From contig NZ_MRCD01000009.1 in the NCBI RefSeq assembly GCF_001904745.1, positions 62,001 to 126,000 on the forward strand: 64,000 nucleotides of DNA, written 5' to 3'. This document shows positions 1 to 8,896 of the stretch, piece by piece (position 1 is the first letter of the stretch; each line of letters begins with the position of its first letter). The position numbers and the translations under genes were made by a program. The notes beneath the pieces were generated by a model, which searched no databases, had not been told where the DNA came from, and saw nothing but the letters and a program-made list of their open reading frames with translations. This DNA is from Calothrix sp. HK-06. GTDB taxonomy: Bacteria > Cyanobacteriota > Cyanobacteriia > Cyanobacteriales > Nostocaceae.

Positions 1-740
1 GTGAATATATTGCATTTTTAGATGCTGATGATTTATGGGCACCGGAATATTTAGATAAACAAGTAAAATATTTAGATAAATATGTAAATGTAGGTGTAGT
101 TTACACTTGGACAAAATTAATAGATGAATTAGGAAATTCGATAAATCGTATTTTTGCATCTCATGCATCGGGAATGATATGGAAGGAATTATTAGGTAAG
201 GATGTTATATCAACTGGTAGTTCTGCAATGGTGCGGCGCCAATGTATAGAAAATGTAGGTAATTTTGAAATACAACTTGCCCATGCTGAAGATTTAGACT
301 TTTGGCTACGAATAGCTCAAAAGTATGAGTTCGGTGTTATAAAAGAACCTTTAGTCTACTATCGACAGCATCCATACAACGTTACTAAAAACCGTAATAA
401 AATGATGCATGGACTGCAAACAGTTTATGAAAGAGCATTTGCAACGGCGCCGTTAGATATGCTGCATTTAAGAAATCAAGCTTACGCAAGTTTATTTATC
501 GGGTTTGCGTGGTTGGCAATTGATGACAAAGATATAAAAACCGCAATTAAATATCGAAAACAAGCGTTTTTACATTATCCTTTTGTTTCTTTTAAGGAAA
601 TTTATTTGAGGCTAAATTTAGCCATTTTTATGATGCGTTTATTTGGTAATGATGGTTATAACGGAGTGCGAAATTTAACGCGCGATTTGAAACATATAAT
701 ATTAAGTTTGACAAAAAATATCGAGAAAGCGGGCTTCTAA
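1..740 (+). CDS. Glycosyltransferase family 2, 5' end outside window
   Basis: The reading frame is open from base 3 to the stop at 740, so the gene enters from the left. The first visible residues include FLDADDLW, the metal-binding DXD motif of GT-A fold (family 2) glycosyltransferases, followed by AEDLDFWLRIAQ, the acceptor/catalytic-base region of the same family. An internal ATG at 174 is not the start because homologous coding sequence continues upstream. The C-terminal part is helical and basic. It probably transfers a sugar during assembly of the exported polysaccharide encoded by the next genes. Donor and acceptor cannot be told from the sequence. The stop codon lies inside the left arm of the terminator at 730-778. 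Confidence 0.85.
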   Translation, partial: EYIAFLDADDLWAPEYLDKQVKYLDKYVNVGVVYTWTKLIDELGNSINRIFASHASGMIWKELLGKDVISTGSSAMVRRQCIENVGNFEIQLAHAEDLDFWLRIAQKYEFGVIKEPLVYYRQHPYNVTKNRNKMMHGLQTVYERAFATAPLDMLHLRNQAYASLFIGFAWLAIDDKDIKTAIKYRKQAFLHYPFVSFKEIYLRLNLAIFMMRLFGNDGYNGVRNLTRDLKHIILSLTKNIEKAGF

Positions 741-778
741 AAAGCTCTAATGTCTCATATAAAGAAGCCCGGTTTTTT
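730..778 (+). terminator. Rho-independent terminator after the first glycosyltransferase
   Basis: The arms CGGGCTTCT (730-738) and AGAAGCCCG (763-771) pair over nine bases, with a 24-base loop, and are followed by six T residues at 773-778. The left arm contains the stop codon of the upstream gene. It separates this gene from the glycosyltransferase at 798, although the long loop may make termination partial. Confidence 0.65.
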
Positions 779-797
779 ATAAAAGGGAAGTATTTTT

Positions 798-2072
798 ATG
801 TATATATTTGTTTTGGAAGAAAAACCAACTTCACAGCGGGGTGGACAAGAGTTAGTATTATTCGATATTTGTCGCGGTTTAGCTCAACGAGGGCATAAAA
901 TTGTGCTGCTCTACTCGGATGAAGAAAACTTGTTGGAACAATATCAAAAGTTTTGTATTCAAACTATAAAAGTAAAACAGTTTCGAGTTTATCGTCCTTC
1001 ACACATTATTAAATTTTTGACTAGTATTTTGCAAATCAAGCATCAAATTAGTAATACGGCGCCAGAATATACATCAGAAAGCAGTATTGTTTTGAGTAAC
1101 CAGTATCAAGATACCTTTATAGGTCGCATTCTCGCGTTTGCTCTGAATATTCCGCTTGTTTGCTATCTTCATCTGCCACCACCGCAATTAACCACATGGC
1201 GCCAAAAACTAAAATTAGATTTTAAAGAATTAAAGCACCATATTGCAATGCTTAATTTGAGTACTCAAATTAGAATTGGACTTCAAGGAGTTAAGCAATA
1301 TATAGCTGTTTCAAAACAAACCAAAGCCGATTGGGTACAAAAAGGCTATCAAGGCGATATAATTAACGTAGTTCATAACGGTATTAATTTAGATAAATAT
1401 AAACCAACTAACAATTTTGATCAAAGAAAACAATGGAATATTCCCCATGATTGCCGTGTAATTTCTTATGTCGGTAGACTCGACAAGGAAAAGGGATTAG
1501 AGATTTTATTAAATGCCTTTGCCTTATTACATAACCTTACCAAAACCAATCATAATGTCACTCAAATTAAACTTTTGATTGCGGGTAAACCTGTACTGTT
1601 AGGAGAGGAATATCAAACAAGCTTAGAAAAATTAAGTATTAATTTAGGAATTCAAGATTACGTAAGCTTTCTTGGTTATGTAAGTGATACAACAAGTCTA
1701 TATCAACTTAGTGATGTAACAGTTCTGCCGAGTCGATGGTCGGAACCATTCCCACGTTCGATTATAGAATCAATGGCATGTGGTACACCTGTAGTTGCAA
1801 GCCGTACCGGAGGAATACCTGAAAGTTTGACGGAAGAATTTCAGCGAGGACTTTTTGAACCAGGGAATGAAACCGACTTAGCCAATACTCTGAATAAAAT
1901 TATTAATTGGAGACAAGAAGACCCACAACTAGGCGCCCGTTGTCGTAACCACGCGGTTTCCAAATTTAGTATCAACAGAATGATAAACGACATCGAGAAA
2001 ATTTTAGAACAATTCAACCCTATCGTACTAATTTATGAAAACCAAGGAACAAGCCAAAGAACTTATAATTGA
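798..2072 (+). CDS. Glycosyltransferase family 4
   Basis: The 424-residue protein has the GT-B layout: an N-terminal acceptor domain beginning EEKPTSQRGGQELVLFDI, and a C-terminal donor-binding domain with SYVGRLDKEKGLEILL and the E-x7-E region EPFPRSIIESMACGTPVV. These are typical of GT4 retaining glycosyltransferases using nucleotide sugars. The ATG at 798 has a purine-rich ribosome site (AAGGGAAG) just upstream. The 3' end overlaps the ABC permease start at 2035 by 38 bases, suggesting translational coupling. It very likely adds a sugar to the glycan exported by the following ABC transporter; which sugar is unknown. Confidence 0.88.
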   Translation: MYIFVLEEKPTSQRGGQELVLFDICRGLAQRGHKIVLLYSDEENLLEQYQKFCIQTIKVKQFRVYRPSHIIKFLTSILQIKHQISNTAPEYTSESSIVLSNQYQDTFIGRILAFALNIPLVCYLHLPPPQLTTWRQKLKLDFKELKHHIAMLNLSTQIRIGLQGVKQYIAVSKQTKADWVQKGYQGDIINVVHNGINLDKYKPTNNFDQRKQWNIPHDCRVISYVGRLDKEKGLEILLNAFALLHNLTKTNHNVTQIKLLIAGKPVLLGEEYQTSLEKLSINLGIQDYVSFLGYVSDTTSLYQLSDVTVLPSRWSEPFPRSIIESMACGTPVVASRTGGIPESLTEEFQRGLFEPGNETDLANTLNKIINWRQEDPQLGARCRNHAVSKFSINRMINDIEKILEQFNPIVLIYENQGTSQRTYN

Positions 2073-2874
2073 AGCGGGTCGAACCGAAGGCCAATATTGG
2101 CGAGACTTATGGAAGTATAGAGAATTATTCTATTTTCTAGCATGGCGTGACATCTTAGTTCGCTATAAGCAGACTATTATTGGTATGGCATGGGCATTAG
2201 TACGTCCATTTCTAACAATGATAGTGTTTACCTTTGTATTTAGTAACATCGCAAAACTTCCTAGCGAAGGAACGACACCATATCCTATCATGGTTTTTGC
2301 GGGTTTACTACCGTGGCAGTTTTTTTCAGGCGCCTTAACTGAATGTAGTAATAGTTTGATTAATAATGCCAACTTGCTATCCAAAGTTTATTTTCCTAGA
2401 TTAATAGTTCCTACAAGTGCAGTTATTGTTAGCTTTGTAGATTTTATGATATCGGGAATTATTCTACTTGGTTTGATGGCATATTACAACTTTATTCCTG
2501 ACTGGCGAATTTTGACACTACCATTATTTATAGCTATTGCGTTTGCAGCATCAATGGGCGCCGGGTTATGGCTAGCAGCGTTAAATGTAGAGTATAGAGA
2601 TTTTCGGATTATTGTTCCGTTCATAGTACAGTTTGGTTTATATGTGTCTCCGGTTGGGTTTAGCAGTCAAGTTATTGATGAAAAATGGCGCCTGTTATAT
2701 TCACTCAACCCTATGGTAGGTGTAATTGACGGGTTTCGTTGGGCAATATTAGGAGGGGAATCTAATATCTATTTACCAGGATTCGCTTTGTCAACTGCAC
2801 TAGTAATGTTATTACTTGCAAGTGGTATTTGGTACTTCCGCCGTATGGAACGTACATTTGCTGATGTTATTTAA
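2035..2874 (+). CDS. ABC-2 type polysaccharide export permease (Wzm-like)
   Basis: This is a 279-residue integral membrane protein with about six hydrophobic segments and the N-terminal signature WRDILVRYKQTIIGMAWAL of Wzm/TagG permeases, followed by GLLPWQFFSGAL. It forms the membrane channel that exports lipid-linked polysaccharide, using ATP hydrolysed by the partner encoded directly downstream (2896). Length is normal for the family. The ATG at 2035 lies inside the end of the preceding glycosyltransferase. The neighbouring glycosyltransferases and UDP-galactopyranose mutase support a surface glycan or O-antigen-like substrate. Confidence 0.88.
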   Translation: MKTKEQAKELIIEAGRTEGQYWRDLWKYRELFYFLAWRDILVRYKQTIIGMAWALVRPFLTMIVFTFVFSNIAKLPSEGTTPYPIMVFAGLLPWQFFSGALTECSNSLINNANLLSKVYFPRLIVPTSAVIVSFVDFMISGIILLGLMAYYNFIPDWRILTLPLFIAIAFAASMGAGLWLAALNVEYRDFRIIVPFIVQFGLYVSPVGFSSQVIDEKWRLLYSLNPMVGVIDGFRWAILGGESNIYLPGFALSTALVMLLLASGIWYFRRMERTFADVI

Positions 2875-2895
2875 TTTAAATTTTAAATCAATCAT

Positions 2896-4242
2896 ATGTC
2901 TAAACCTGTAATAAAAGTTGACAATTTAAGTAAAAAATACGTTATTCAACACCAACAAGATAGTTATAAAACACTTCGCGGCGCCATTACAGATGCGGCA
3001 AAATCTATTGCTAGCTTAGTCAACCCAAATGTCAAAAAAGAAACGCAATCAGAACGGGAAGAATTTTGGGCACTTGAAAATGTATCGTTTGAAATTAATC
3101 AGGGAGATACAATTGGTGTTATTGGACGTAACGGTGCAGGAAAATCAACACTATTAAAAATATTAAGTCGAATTACTGAACCGACTAGCGGTTCTATTCG
3201 TATTAAAGGACGTGTTGCCAGCTTACTCGAAGTTGGGACAGGTTTTCACCCAGAATTAACAGGTCGAGAAAATATTTATCTCAATGGTGCAATTTTGGGA
3301 ATGAGCAGAGCTGAAATTCAGCGTAAGTTTGATGAAATTGTCGCATTTGCTGAAATTGAAAAGTTTCTCGATACCCCTGTTAAAAGATATTCTTCTGGTA
3401 TGTATGTACGTCTTGCTTTTGCAGTCGCAGCACATTTGGAACCAGAAATTTTAATAGTCGATGAAGTCTTAGCAGTGGGAGATGCTCAGTTTCAGAAAAA
3501 ATGTTTAGGCAAAATGGGTGATGTTGCTACCAAGGAGGGACGAACTGTACTGTTTGTTAGTCATAATATGGCAGCGGTGAGCAAACTTTGTAATAAAGGT
3601 TTGTTCATGAAACAAGGACGTATGCTTTATCAAGGAGACTGCGCTAAAGCAATACAAATGTATATGTCATCAGATTCTGTCAGCAGTCAAGAAAATAGTT
3701 TGGACTTTTCACGGCGCCGAGTTAAGCCAAAAGATGTAAAAATTGTGGATGCTTGGTTGTTGAGAAATGGCGAAAGAACTGAAGAGTTTTTGTTTGGAGA
3801 CCGAGACAGCGAACTTGTGATAGTTGTTGAGATATCAAAACAAGTGACTTTTAGTGTTGAGTTATTACTGCGTGATGCCCAAGATTTACCAATTGCATTT
3901 TCACCTAGTGGACTTAGCAAAGATTGGGAAATTGAAGGAGAAGCAGGTAGTCGAGTGACAATTCGGTGTAAGTTACCAGAAATGAACTTGGCACAAGGAA
4001 AGTATTCTATTGATTTAATCTTAGCAATTCCGGCAACCAAGCTTTTAGATTACGTTGAATCGGGACTCTTTTTTATAATTAGTAATAGCGCTATTGGTAA
4101 TCGCAATTGGAGTTTTGTACAATCTACTGGTCAAGGTTGTTTACTTTGGGATGTCAAATATGATTTAGAAGAATACAGTATCAATGATACTAATCATGTA
4201 AATCAATTTTCTTTTGAGGCTTTGCAAAATTCTAAACTTTAA
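2896..4242 (+). CDS. ABC polysaccharide exporter ATPase with carbohydrate-binding C-terminal domain (Wzt-like)
   Basis: The ATPase domain covers about residues 1-260: Walker A GRNGAGKST (77-85), ABC signature YSSGM (165-169), Walker B ILIVDE (185-190) and the H-loop histidine in VSHN (about 223). About residues 275-448 form an extra beta-rich domain like the Wzt C-terminal domain, which in characterised systems recognises the finished polysaccharide end. The protein therefore powers the permease at 2035 and may select the substrate. It lies 21 bases after the permease gene. The C-terminal domain is the least conserved part, so specificity cannot be inferred. Confidence 0.88.
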   Translation: MSKPVIKVDNLSKKYVIQHQQDSYKTLRGAITDAAKSIASLVNPNVKKETQSEREEFWALENVSFEINQGDTIGVIGRNGAGKSTLLKILSRITEPTSGSIRIKGRVASLLEVGTGFHPELTGRENIYLNGAILGMSRAEIQRKFDEIVAFAEIEKFLDTPVKRYSSGMYVRLAFAVAAHLEPEILIVDEVLAVGDAQFQKKCLGKMGDVATKEGRTVLFVSHNMAAVSKLCNKGLFMKQGRMLYQGDCAKAIQMYMSSDSVSSQENSLDFSRRRVKPKDVKIVDAWLLRNGERTEEFLFGDRDSELVIVVEISKQVTFSVELLLRDAQDLPIAFSPSGLSKDWEIEGEAGSRVTIRCKLPEMNLAQGKYSIDLILAIPATKLLDYVESGLFFIISNSAIGNRNWSFVQSTGQGCLLWDVKYDLEEYSINDTNHVNQFSFEALQNSKL

Positions 4243-4289
4243 AATTTCTGATTATTTTGTGATTCAACGAAATATAACTTTAGGAGAAG

Positions 4290-6125
4290 ATGAAAATGCA
4301 AGTAGTTAACAGATTACAATTACCCCAATCTATAGAAGTAGCCGATTTATACGTTAAATTAGGTGATAGTGCATCAATTGAGTTTGATGCAGAAGGCTCA
4401 ATAATTTCTTTACACCAAAATGGCATTATATCCTTCAATACTTACTTTAACTCTATATACGAGACTTTCTACACCAAGTATACAACTCTTAACGAACTAG
4501 TATATCAACTAAAACTGATAGGCTCCTTTGAAATTATAGCTTATAGAGAAGTTAAAGATAAAAAACAACTCATCAAAACTGAAAGAGTTGAAAATCAAGA
4601 TTTATCTAATTACGTTGAGTTTAGTTTGCCGCAGTTCAATTCGGTGCCGGACGCTGGTAGAATTTATTTAGAAATAACTTGTTTGAGCGAACAAGGTAGT
4701 TTTATAGAAGGGTCGTTAATAACTCAGCAAGAACAAATGCGCGATGTTTCACTAGCGATTATTACCTGTACCTTCAAAAAAGAAGCTTATGTCAAAAAGA
4801 CAGTAGATGCAATCACTAAAGATAGCTTATTGCAATCAGAAAAATTCAAAGTTTTTGTAATAGATAATGGTAAAACACTTAATCAAGAAGTGTTCGATGA
4901 TTCTAGAATCAAGCTAGTTACTAACCGTAATGTTGGTGGTAGTGGTGGTTTTACCAAAGGGTTAATCGAAGCGTTAGAAGAAGGCGTTTATACACATTTC
5001 TTATTCATGGATGATGACATTGAGTTAGATAGCGAAGCAATTTATAGACTCTTTGCTTTGTACAAGTACGGTAAACAAGATTTTGCAATAGCTGGTAGTA
5101 TGCTGGACTTGCATAAGAAATATTCGTTGTATGAAGCAGGCGCTCTTTATAATAAATGTAAGAGTGATGAAGGAGAAATTAAGGACACAAATTACGCAGT
5201 TGTTCCTCTCAAACATGAAGTTGATATACGCGACTCTTCAGTATTAAATTCGCTTTTGGTAGAAGAAGATGTTGATTATGGTGGTTTTTGGTTTTTTGCT
5301 TTTTCCAAAGAAATGGTTGATGAAATAGGACTCCCGCTACCATTCTTTATCAAAACAGATGATATGGAATACGGTTTACGGATTAAGCAATATTTGAAAC
5401 ATTCTATAGTCGCATTTCCTTCTATTGCTGTATGGCACGAACCTTTTTATGCAAAAAATCCTGGATGGGATGCATATTACTGTTTGCGTAATATGATGAT
5501 TACAGATGCTATATACGGGTATTCAAAATACTGGTCTGCTTTAAAAAATCTATCAGGAGCAGTTATTTACAATTTACTGATATTTAACTATAACACCGCA
5601 CAAATATACATCAAAGCGTTTAATGATTTTTTAGAAGGTCCCAATTTTATCAAGCAAAAAGATTCAGAAATTCTACACAGTGAAATTTGTGGATATAGCA
5701 AAAGTCATAAAACTCAAACGTCAGTACCTTCATCCGTTAATCTTGACAAAGATTATAAAATAACTAAAGTTAGCAAAGCTCGAAAGGTGCTAACCTTACT
5801 GACTCTGAATGGACATCTACTTCCAAACTTTATGATTCGCGATGAAAGTGCATTTATTAACTTTCCTAGAGTTGAAGAAGAACGAGACTCTATTTGCAAA
5901 GCATTTACTAAGAAACGAATTATATTTAAGGTAAATGATATGCCTGTTTTATATCAGAATGAGCTAGATAATCAAGCAGCGTTTAATATTTTATCAGCTT
6001 GGATAAAGTCTATAATTAGAAGTAGTTTGCGATGGTCGAATATCAATAAGCAATGGCACCAAGCAAAGGGTGAACTGACATCTCTAAAATTCTGGCAACA
6101 ATACCTTGAACCTCGTCAAAGCTAA
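4290..6125 (+). CDS. Galactofuranosyltransferase, GlfT2-like
   Basis: This 611-residue protein has an N-terminal beta-rich domain (about 1-150), a GT-A catalytic domain (about 150-400) and a helical C-terminal region, which is the GlfT2 architecture. Visible catalytic features are NVGGSGGFTKG, the DDDI metal motif (241-244), TDDMEY with the likely base (356-361) and the WHEPF motif (382-386). GlfT2 enzymes polymerise galactofuranose from UDP-galactofuranose. The next gene encodes the mutase that makes this donor, which strongly supports the assignment. The start ATG at 4290 follows a TAGGAGAAG ribosome site. No GGCGCC site was seen in this gene, unlike most of the window. Confidence 0.85.
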   Translation: MKMQVVNRLQLPQSIEVADLYVKLGDSASIEFDAEGSIISLHQNGIISFNTYFNSIYETFYTKYTTLNELVYQLKLIGSFEIIAYREVKDKKQLIKTERVENQDLSNYVEFSLPQFNSVPDAGRIYLEITCLSEQGSFIEGSLITQQEQMRDVSLAIITCTFKKEAYVKKTVDAITKDSLLQSEKFKVFVIDNGKTLNQEVFDDSRIKLVTNRNVGGSGGFTKGLIEALEEGVYTHFLFMDDDIELDSEAIYRLFALYKYGKQDFAIAGSMLDLHKKYSLYEAGALYNKCKSDEGEIKDTNYAVVPLKHEVDIRDSSVLNSLLVEEDVDYGGFWFFAFSKEMVDEIGLPLPFFIKTDDMEYGLRIKQYLKHSIVAFPSIAVWHEPFYAKNPGWDAYYCLRNMMITDAIYGYSKYWSALKNLSGAVIYNLLIFNYNTAQIYIKAFNDFLEGPNFIKQKDSEILHSEICGYSKSHKTQTSVPSSVNLDKDYKITKVSKARKVLTLLTLNGHLLPNFMIRDESAFINFPRVEEERDSICKAFTKKRIIFKVNDMPVLYQNELDNQAAFNILSAWIKSIIRSSLRWSNINKQWHQAKGELTSLKFWQQYLEPRQS

Positions 6126-6146
6126 ATTACTAGGAATAACGAAAGC

Positions 6147-7313
6147 ATGAAAGTAGACTGGTTAATAGTGGGAGCAGGTTTTTCTGGGTGCGTTCTCGCT
6201 GAACGTATTGCATCCCAACTTGGGCAGCGTGTCTTACTTATGGATAAGCGTGACCACATTGGTGGTAATGCTTATGATTACTACAATGAACATGGTATTT
6301 TAGTTCATAAGTACGGGCCGCATATCTTCCACACTAAATCAAAAAAAGTTTGGGACTACCTCTCTCAATTTACCGAATGGCGCCCATATTTTCACCATGT
6401 CCTGGGAGTCGTCGAAGGTAAAAAAGTACCAATACCTTTCAATTTAAATTCACTTTATGCACTATTTCCACCCAAGTACGCTGAAAAACTCGAAGAAAAA
6501 CTACTAGAGAATTTTGGGTTTGGTGTCAAAGTCCCCATTCTCAAACTACGTGAAAGCGCAAATGGTGAACTCGAATTTTTAGCAAACTACATTTACGATA
6601 ATGTCTTCGTTCGTTACACTATTAAACAGTGGGAACTAAAACCTGAAGAACTCGACCGAGCAGTAACCGGACGAGTCCCAGTATATATCAGTCGTGATGA
6701 CCGCTACTTCCAAGACCCATACCAAGCAATGCCAAAGTATGGTTATACAGAAATGTTTCGCAAAATGTTAGCGCACCCGAATATAAAAGTACTTCTCAAC
6801 GCTGACTATCGCGAAGTCATCAACGACATCAAATTTAACCGCATGGTATACACAGGCCCTATCGATACATTCTTTGACTACATGTATGAAGAACTGCCAT
6901 ATCGAAGTTTAAAGTTTTCTTTTGAAACCTTAGACCAAGAACATTATCAAGAAGTTGGCACAGTTAACTATCCTAACGAATACGATATCACTCGCATCAC
7001 CGAGCAAAAATATCTTTCAGGACAAACATCTCCTAAAACAACTTTAGTTAAAGAATATCCACAAGCATACGTTCCTGGTATTAACGACCCATATTATCCA
7101 GTTCCACGCGAAGAAAACCGCGCACGCTACGAACTTTATCTCAAAGAAGCGAGTAAACTCAATGGTTCAGTAATATTTGCTGGACGCTTGGCAGAGTACA
7201 AATATTATGATATGGATCAAGCAGTATTACGCGCGTTGAGTTTGTTTGAGAAAGAAGTGCAAGAAAAAACCCCAGATACAATAATTGGTACTATGCCGAT
7301 GATTATTGCTTAA
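6147..7313 (+). CDS. glf: UDP-galactopyranose mutase
   Basis: The 388-residue protein begins with an FAD-binding GAGFSGCVLAERIA motif, then the family hallmarks DHIGGNAYDY and YGPHIFHT, followed by WRPYFHHV and IPFNLNSLYALF. All are characteristic of bacterial Glf. The enzyme uses reduced FAD to convert UDP-galactopyranose into UDP-galactofuranose in the cytoplasm. Its position 21 bases after the GlfT2-like gene indicates a dedicated galactofuranose pathway feeding the exported polysaccharide. Length and motif order are normal, and no defects were seen. Confidence 0.95.
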   Translation: MKVDWLIVGAGFSGCVLAERIASQLGQRVLLMDKRDHIGGNAYDYYNEHGILVHKYGPHIFHTKSKKVWDYLSQFTEWRPYFHHVLGVVEGKKVPIPFNLNSLYALFPPKYAEKLEEKLLENFGFGVKVPILKLRESANGELEFLANYIYDNVFVRYTIKQWELKPEELDRAVTGRVPVYISRDDRYFQDPYQAMPKYGYTEMFRKMLAHPNIKVLLNADYREVINDIKFNRMVYTGPIDTFFDYMYEELPYRSLKFSFETLDQEHYQEVGTVNYPNEYDITRITEQKYLSGQTSPKTTLVKEYPQAYVPGINDPYYPVPREENRARYELYLKEASKLNGSVIFAGRLAEYKYYDMDQAVLRALSLFEKEVQEKTPDTIIGTMPMIIA

Positions 7314-7346
7314 TATCATAGGTGCCACCTTAATATTTTAAGTAAT

Positions 7347-7393
7347 GTAGAGACGCATTCACGAAGTGTACCGAAGGTAAATTTTGCGTCTCT
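7347..7393. repeat. Interspersed repeat: GTAGAGACGC palindrome with spacer
   Basis: Arms AGAGACGC (7349-7356) and GCGTCTCT (7386-7393) enclose a 29-base spacer containing CACGAAGTGTACCGAAGGTAA. A close copy with a similar spacer lies at 27792-27839, and spacer-less perfect palindromes of the same family are at 13819, 32635 and 62868. It may form a hairpin between the mutase gene and the next glycosyltransferase. Confidence 0.75.
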
Positions 7394-7486
7394 TTTGATA
7401 TGTTTACAAATAACGTAAAATCTTTTGGAGACCCAAGATCAAAAATCCTATGACTGCGGTTCGGGTTGACGAAAATAAAATAATTA

Positions 7487-8896
7487 ATGACAGCAATATC
7501 TATGAATAGTAAGAATAGTGTAAAAGTTCCATCAAAACAAGTTAAAATACAGTTTTTCAGCAGAAACTTTCCTGTTGCAAATGCTTTTGGTAACTCTACT
7601 TATGTATTGGATTTTTTGCAATATTTACGCCAAGTAGATTTTGATGTAGAATTTATACTGCTTAACGTATTACCGAATGGCAGAACTCCTTGGTATATTA
7701 TACCTTCAGAATTAGCGAAAATTGCTAAATTTTCAGTAAGAAATCATGTTCGTATAGGTCGTTTAATTGTTTCAATATCTATATTTAATTGGGTAATTGA
7801 ATTAGTAAGATATATATATAACCAATTGCCAGTAAGGCTAAAAAATATATATAGACGCTCGCGAGATGAGAAAAATATAACTCCGAGATATATAGTTCCA
7901 TATATACCGTGGGATATACCAGCAACACCTGAAGAAATTGAATATATTAACTCACGAATTCAGCATAATCAACCTGATGTAGTAATTACAAACTATGCTT
8001 ATTTAAGTAATGTACTAGCAGAATGCAATTTCGATAAAAATGTTTTAAAACTGATACTTACTCATGATATTAGACACCAGCGAGCATCTCTCTTTAAAAA
8101 GTTAAAAATAGATGCATTTGAAGAAGGATGGAGTAAAGAAAATGAGCAGATTGCCTTGCAAAAAGCAGATGTACTTTTAGCAATTCAAAAAGAAGAGGCA
8201 AAAATTCTTCATGAAATGGCACCGAAATGTAAAGTAATTTGTACACCCTTATCAGCAACATGTAAATCACATATAATATCGCAAGTACCAGGTCGCTGCT
8301 TATTCGTTGGTAGTCATGTAGACCATAACTATTATGGTTTGCAGTGGTTTTTAAAAAACGTATGGGCAAAAGTTTTACAGTTACATCCTGAAAGTAGTCT
8401 TCATATTTGTGGTAATGTAAATGACTTAATTAAAGAAAGTTTTCCAAACGTAGTTTTCTTAGGTAAAGTCGAAGACATAAAACCAGAATATAGCGCCGCA
8501 GAAGTTTGTTTAATTCCTTTACTTGCAGGAAGTGGACTTAAAATTAAGCTAGTAGAAGCAATGTCTTACGGACGAGCATGTGTTTCAACTAGTGTAGGAA
8601 TTCAAGGATTATCTGACATTGCCGGAAAAACAGTATTAGTTACCGATACTGCCGATAATTTTGCATCTTCAGTCGTTCAGTTATTAACTAATACCAATCA
8701 ACGTAAATACATGGAACATGAAGCATACAAGTATGTAAAAGAGAACTTCTCACCACACTCAGTTTATCAACCATTTATAGATTATATTTACCAGCATTAC
8801 ACAATAAAGACAGCTCTTGTAGAGCGGGCATCCCGAACCGCCTCCCACCTAACCAACAACAGGCAACCCAGCCAAAGCCATCCCAATCTCTTCTGA
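7487..8896 (+). CDS. Glycosyltransferase, GT-B fold (GT4-like)
   Basis: The 469-residue protein has an N-terminal domain with [11 protein letters not shown] and a C-terminal half with [26 protein letters not shown] and the donor-site segment [19 protein letters not shown], as in GT4-like enzymes that have a Glyco_trans_1_4 domain. It probably adds a sugar to the same surface glycan. The last 25 or so residues look foreign: they are encoded by an interspersed repeat (8814-8834) and then by the antisense strand of the convergent tryptophan synthase gene, with which it overlaps by 48 bases. The original C-terminus was probably shorter. No GGCGCC site was seen. Confidence 0.8.
   Translation: MTAISMNSKNSVKVPSKQVKIQFFSRNFPVANAFGNSTYVLDFLQYLRQVDFDVEFILLNVLPNGRTPWYIIPSELAKIAKFSVRNHVRIGRLIVSISIFNWVIELVRYIYNQLPVRLKNIYRRSRDEKNITPRYIVPYIPWDIPATPEEIEYINSRIQHNQPDVVITNYAYLSNVLAECNFDKNVLKLILTHDIRHQRASLFKKLKIDAFEEGWSKENEQIALQKADVLLAIQKEEAKILHEMAPKCKVICTPLSATCKSHIISQVPGRCLFVGSHVDHNYYGLQWFLKNVWAKVLQLHPESSLHICGNVNDLIKESFPNVVFLGKVEDIKPEYSAAEVCLIPLLAGSGLKIKLVEAMSYGRACVSTSVGIQGLSDIAGKTVLVTDTADNFASSVVQLLTNTNQRKYMEHEAYKYVKENFSPHSVYQPFIDYIYQHYTIKTALVERASRTASHLTNNRQPSQSHPNLF
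8814..8834. repeat. Partial copy of the TTGT..GGGCATC repeat
   Basis: CTCTTGTAGAGCGGGCATCCC matches one half of a hairpin repeat also present at 19396, 35601, 53945 and about 61549, where the core is GGGCAnnnnTGCCC. Here only one arm is seen. It is translated as part of the glycosyltransferase C-terminus. Confidence 0.55.
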
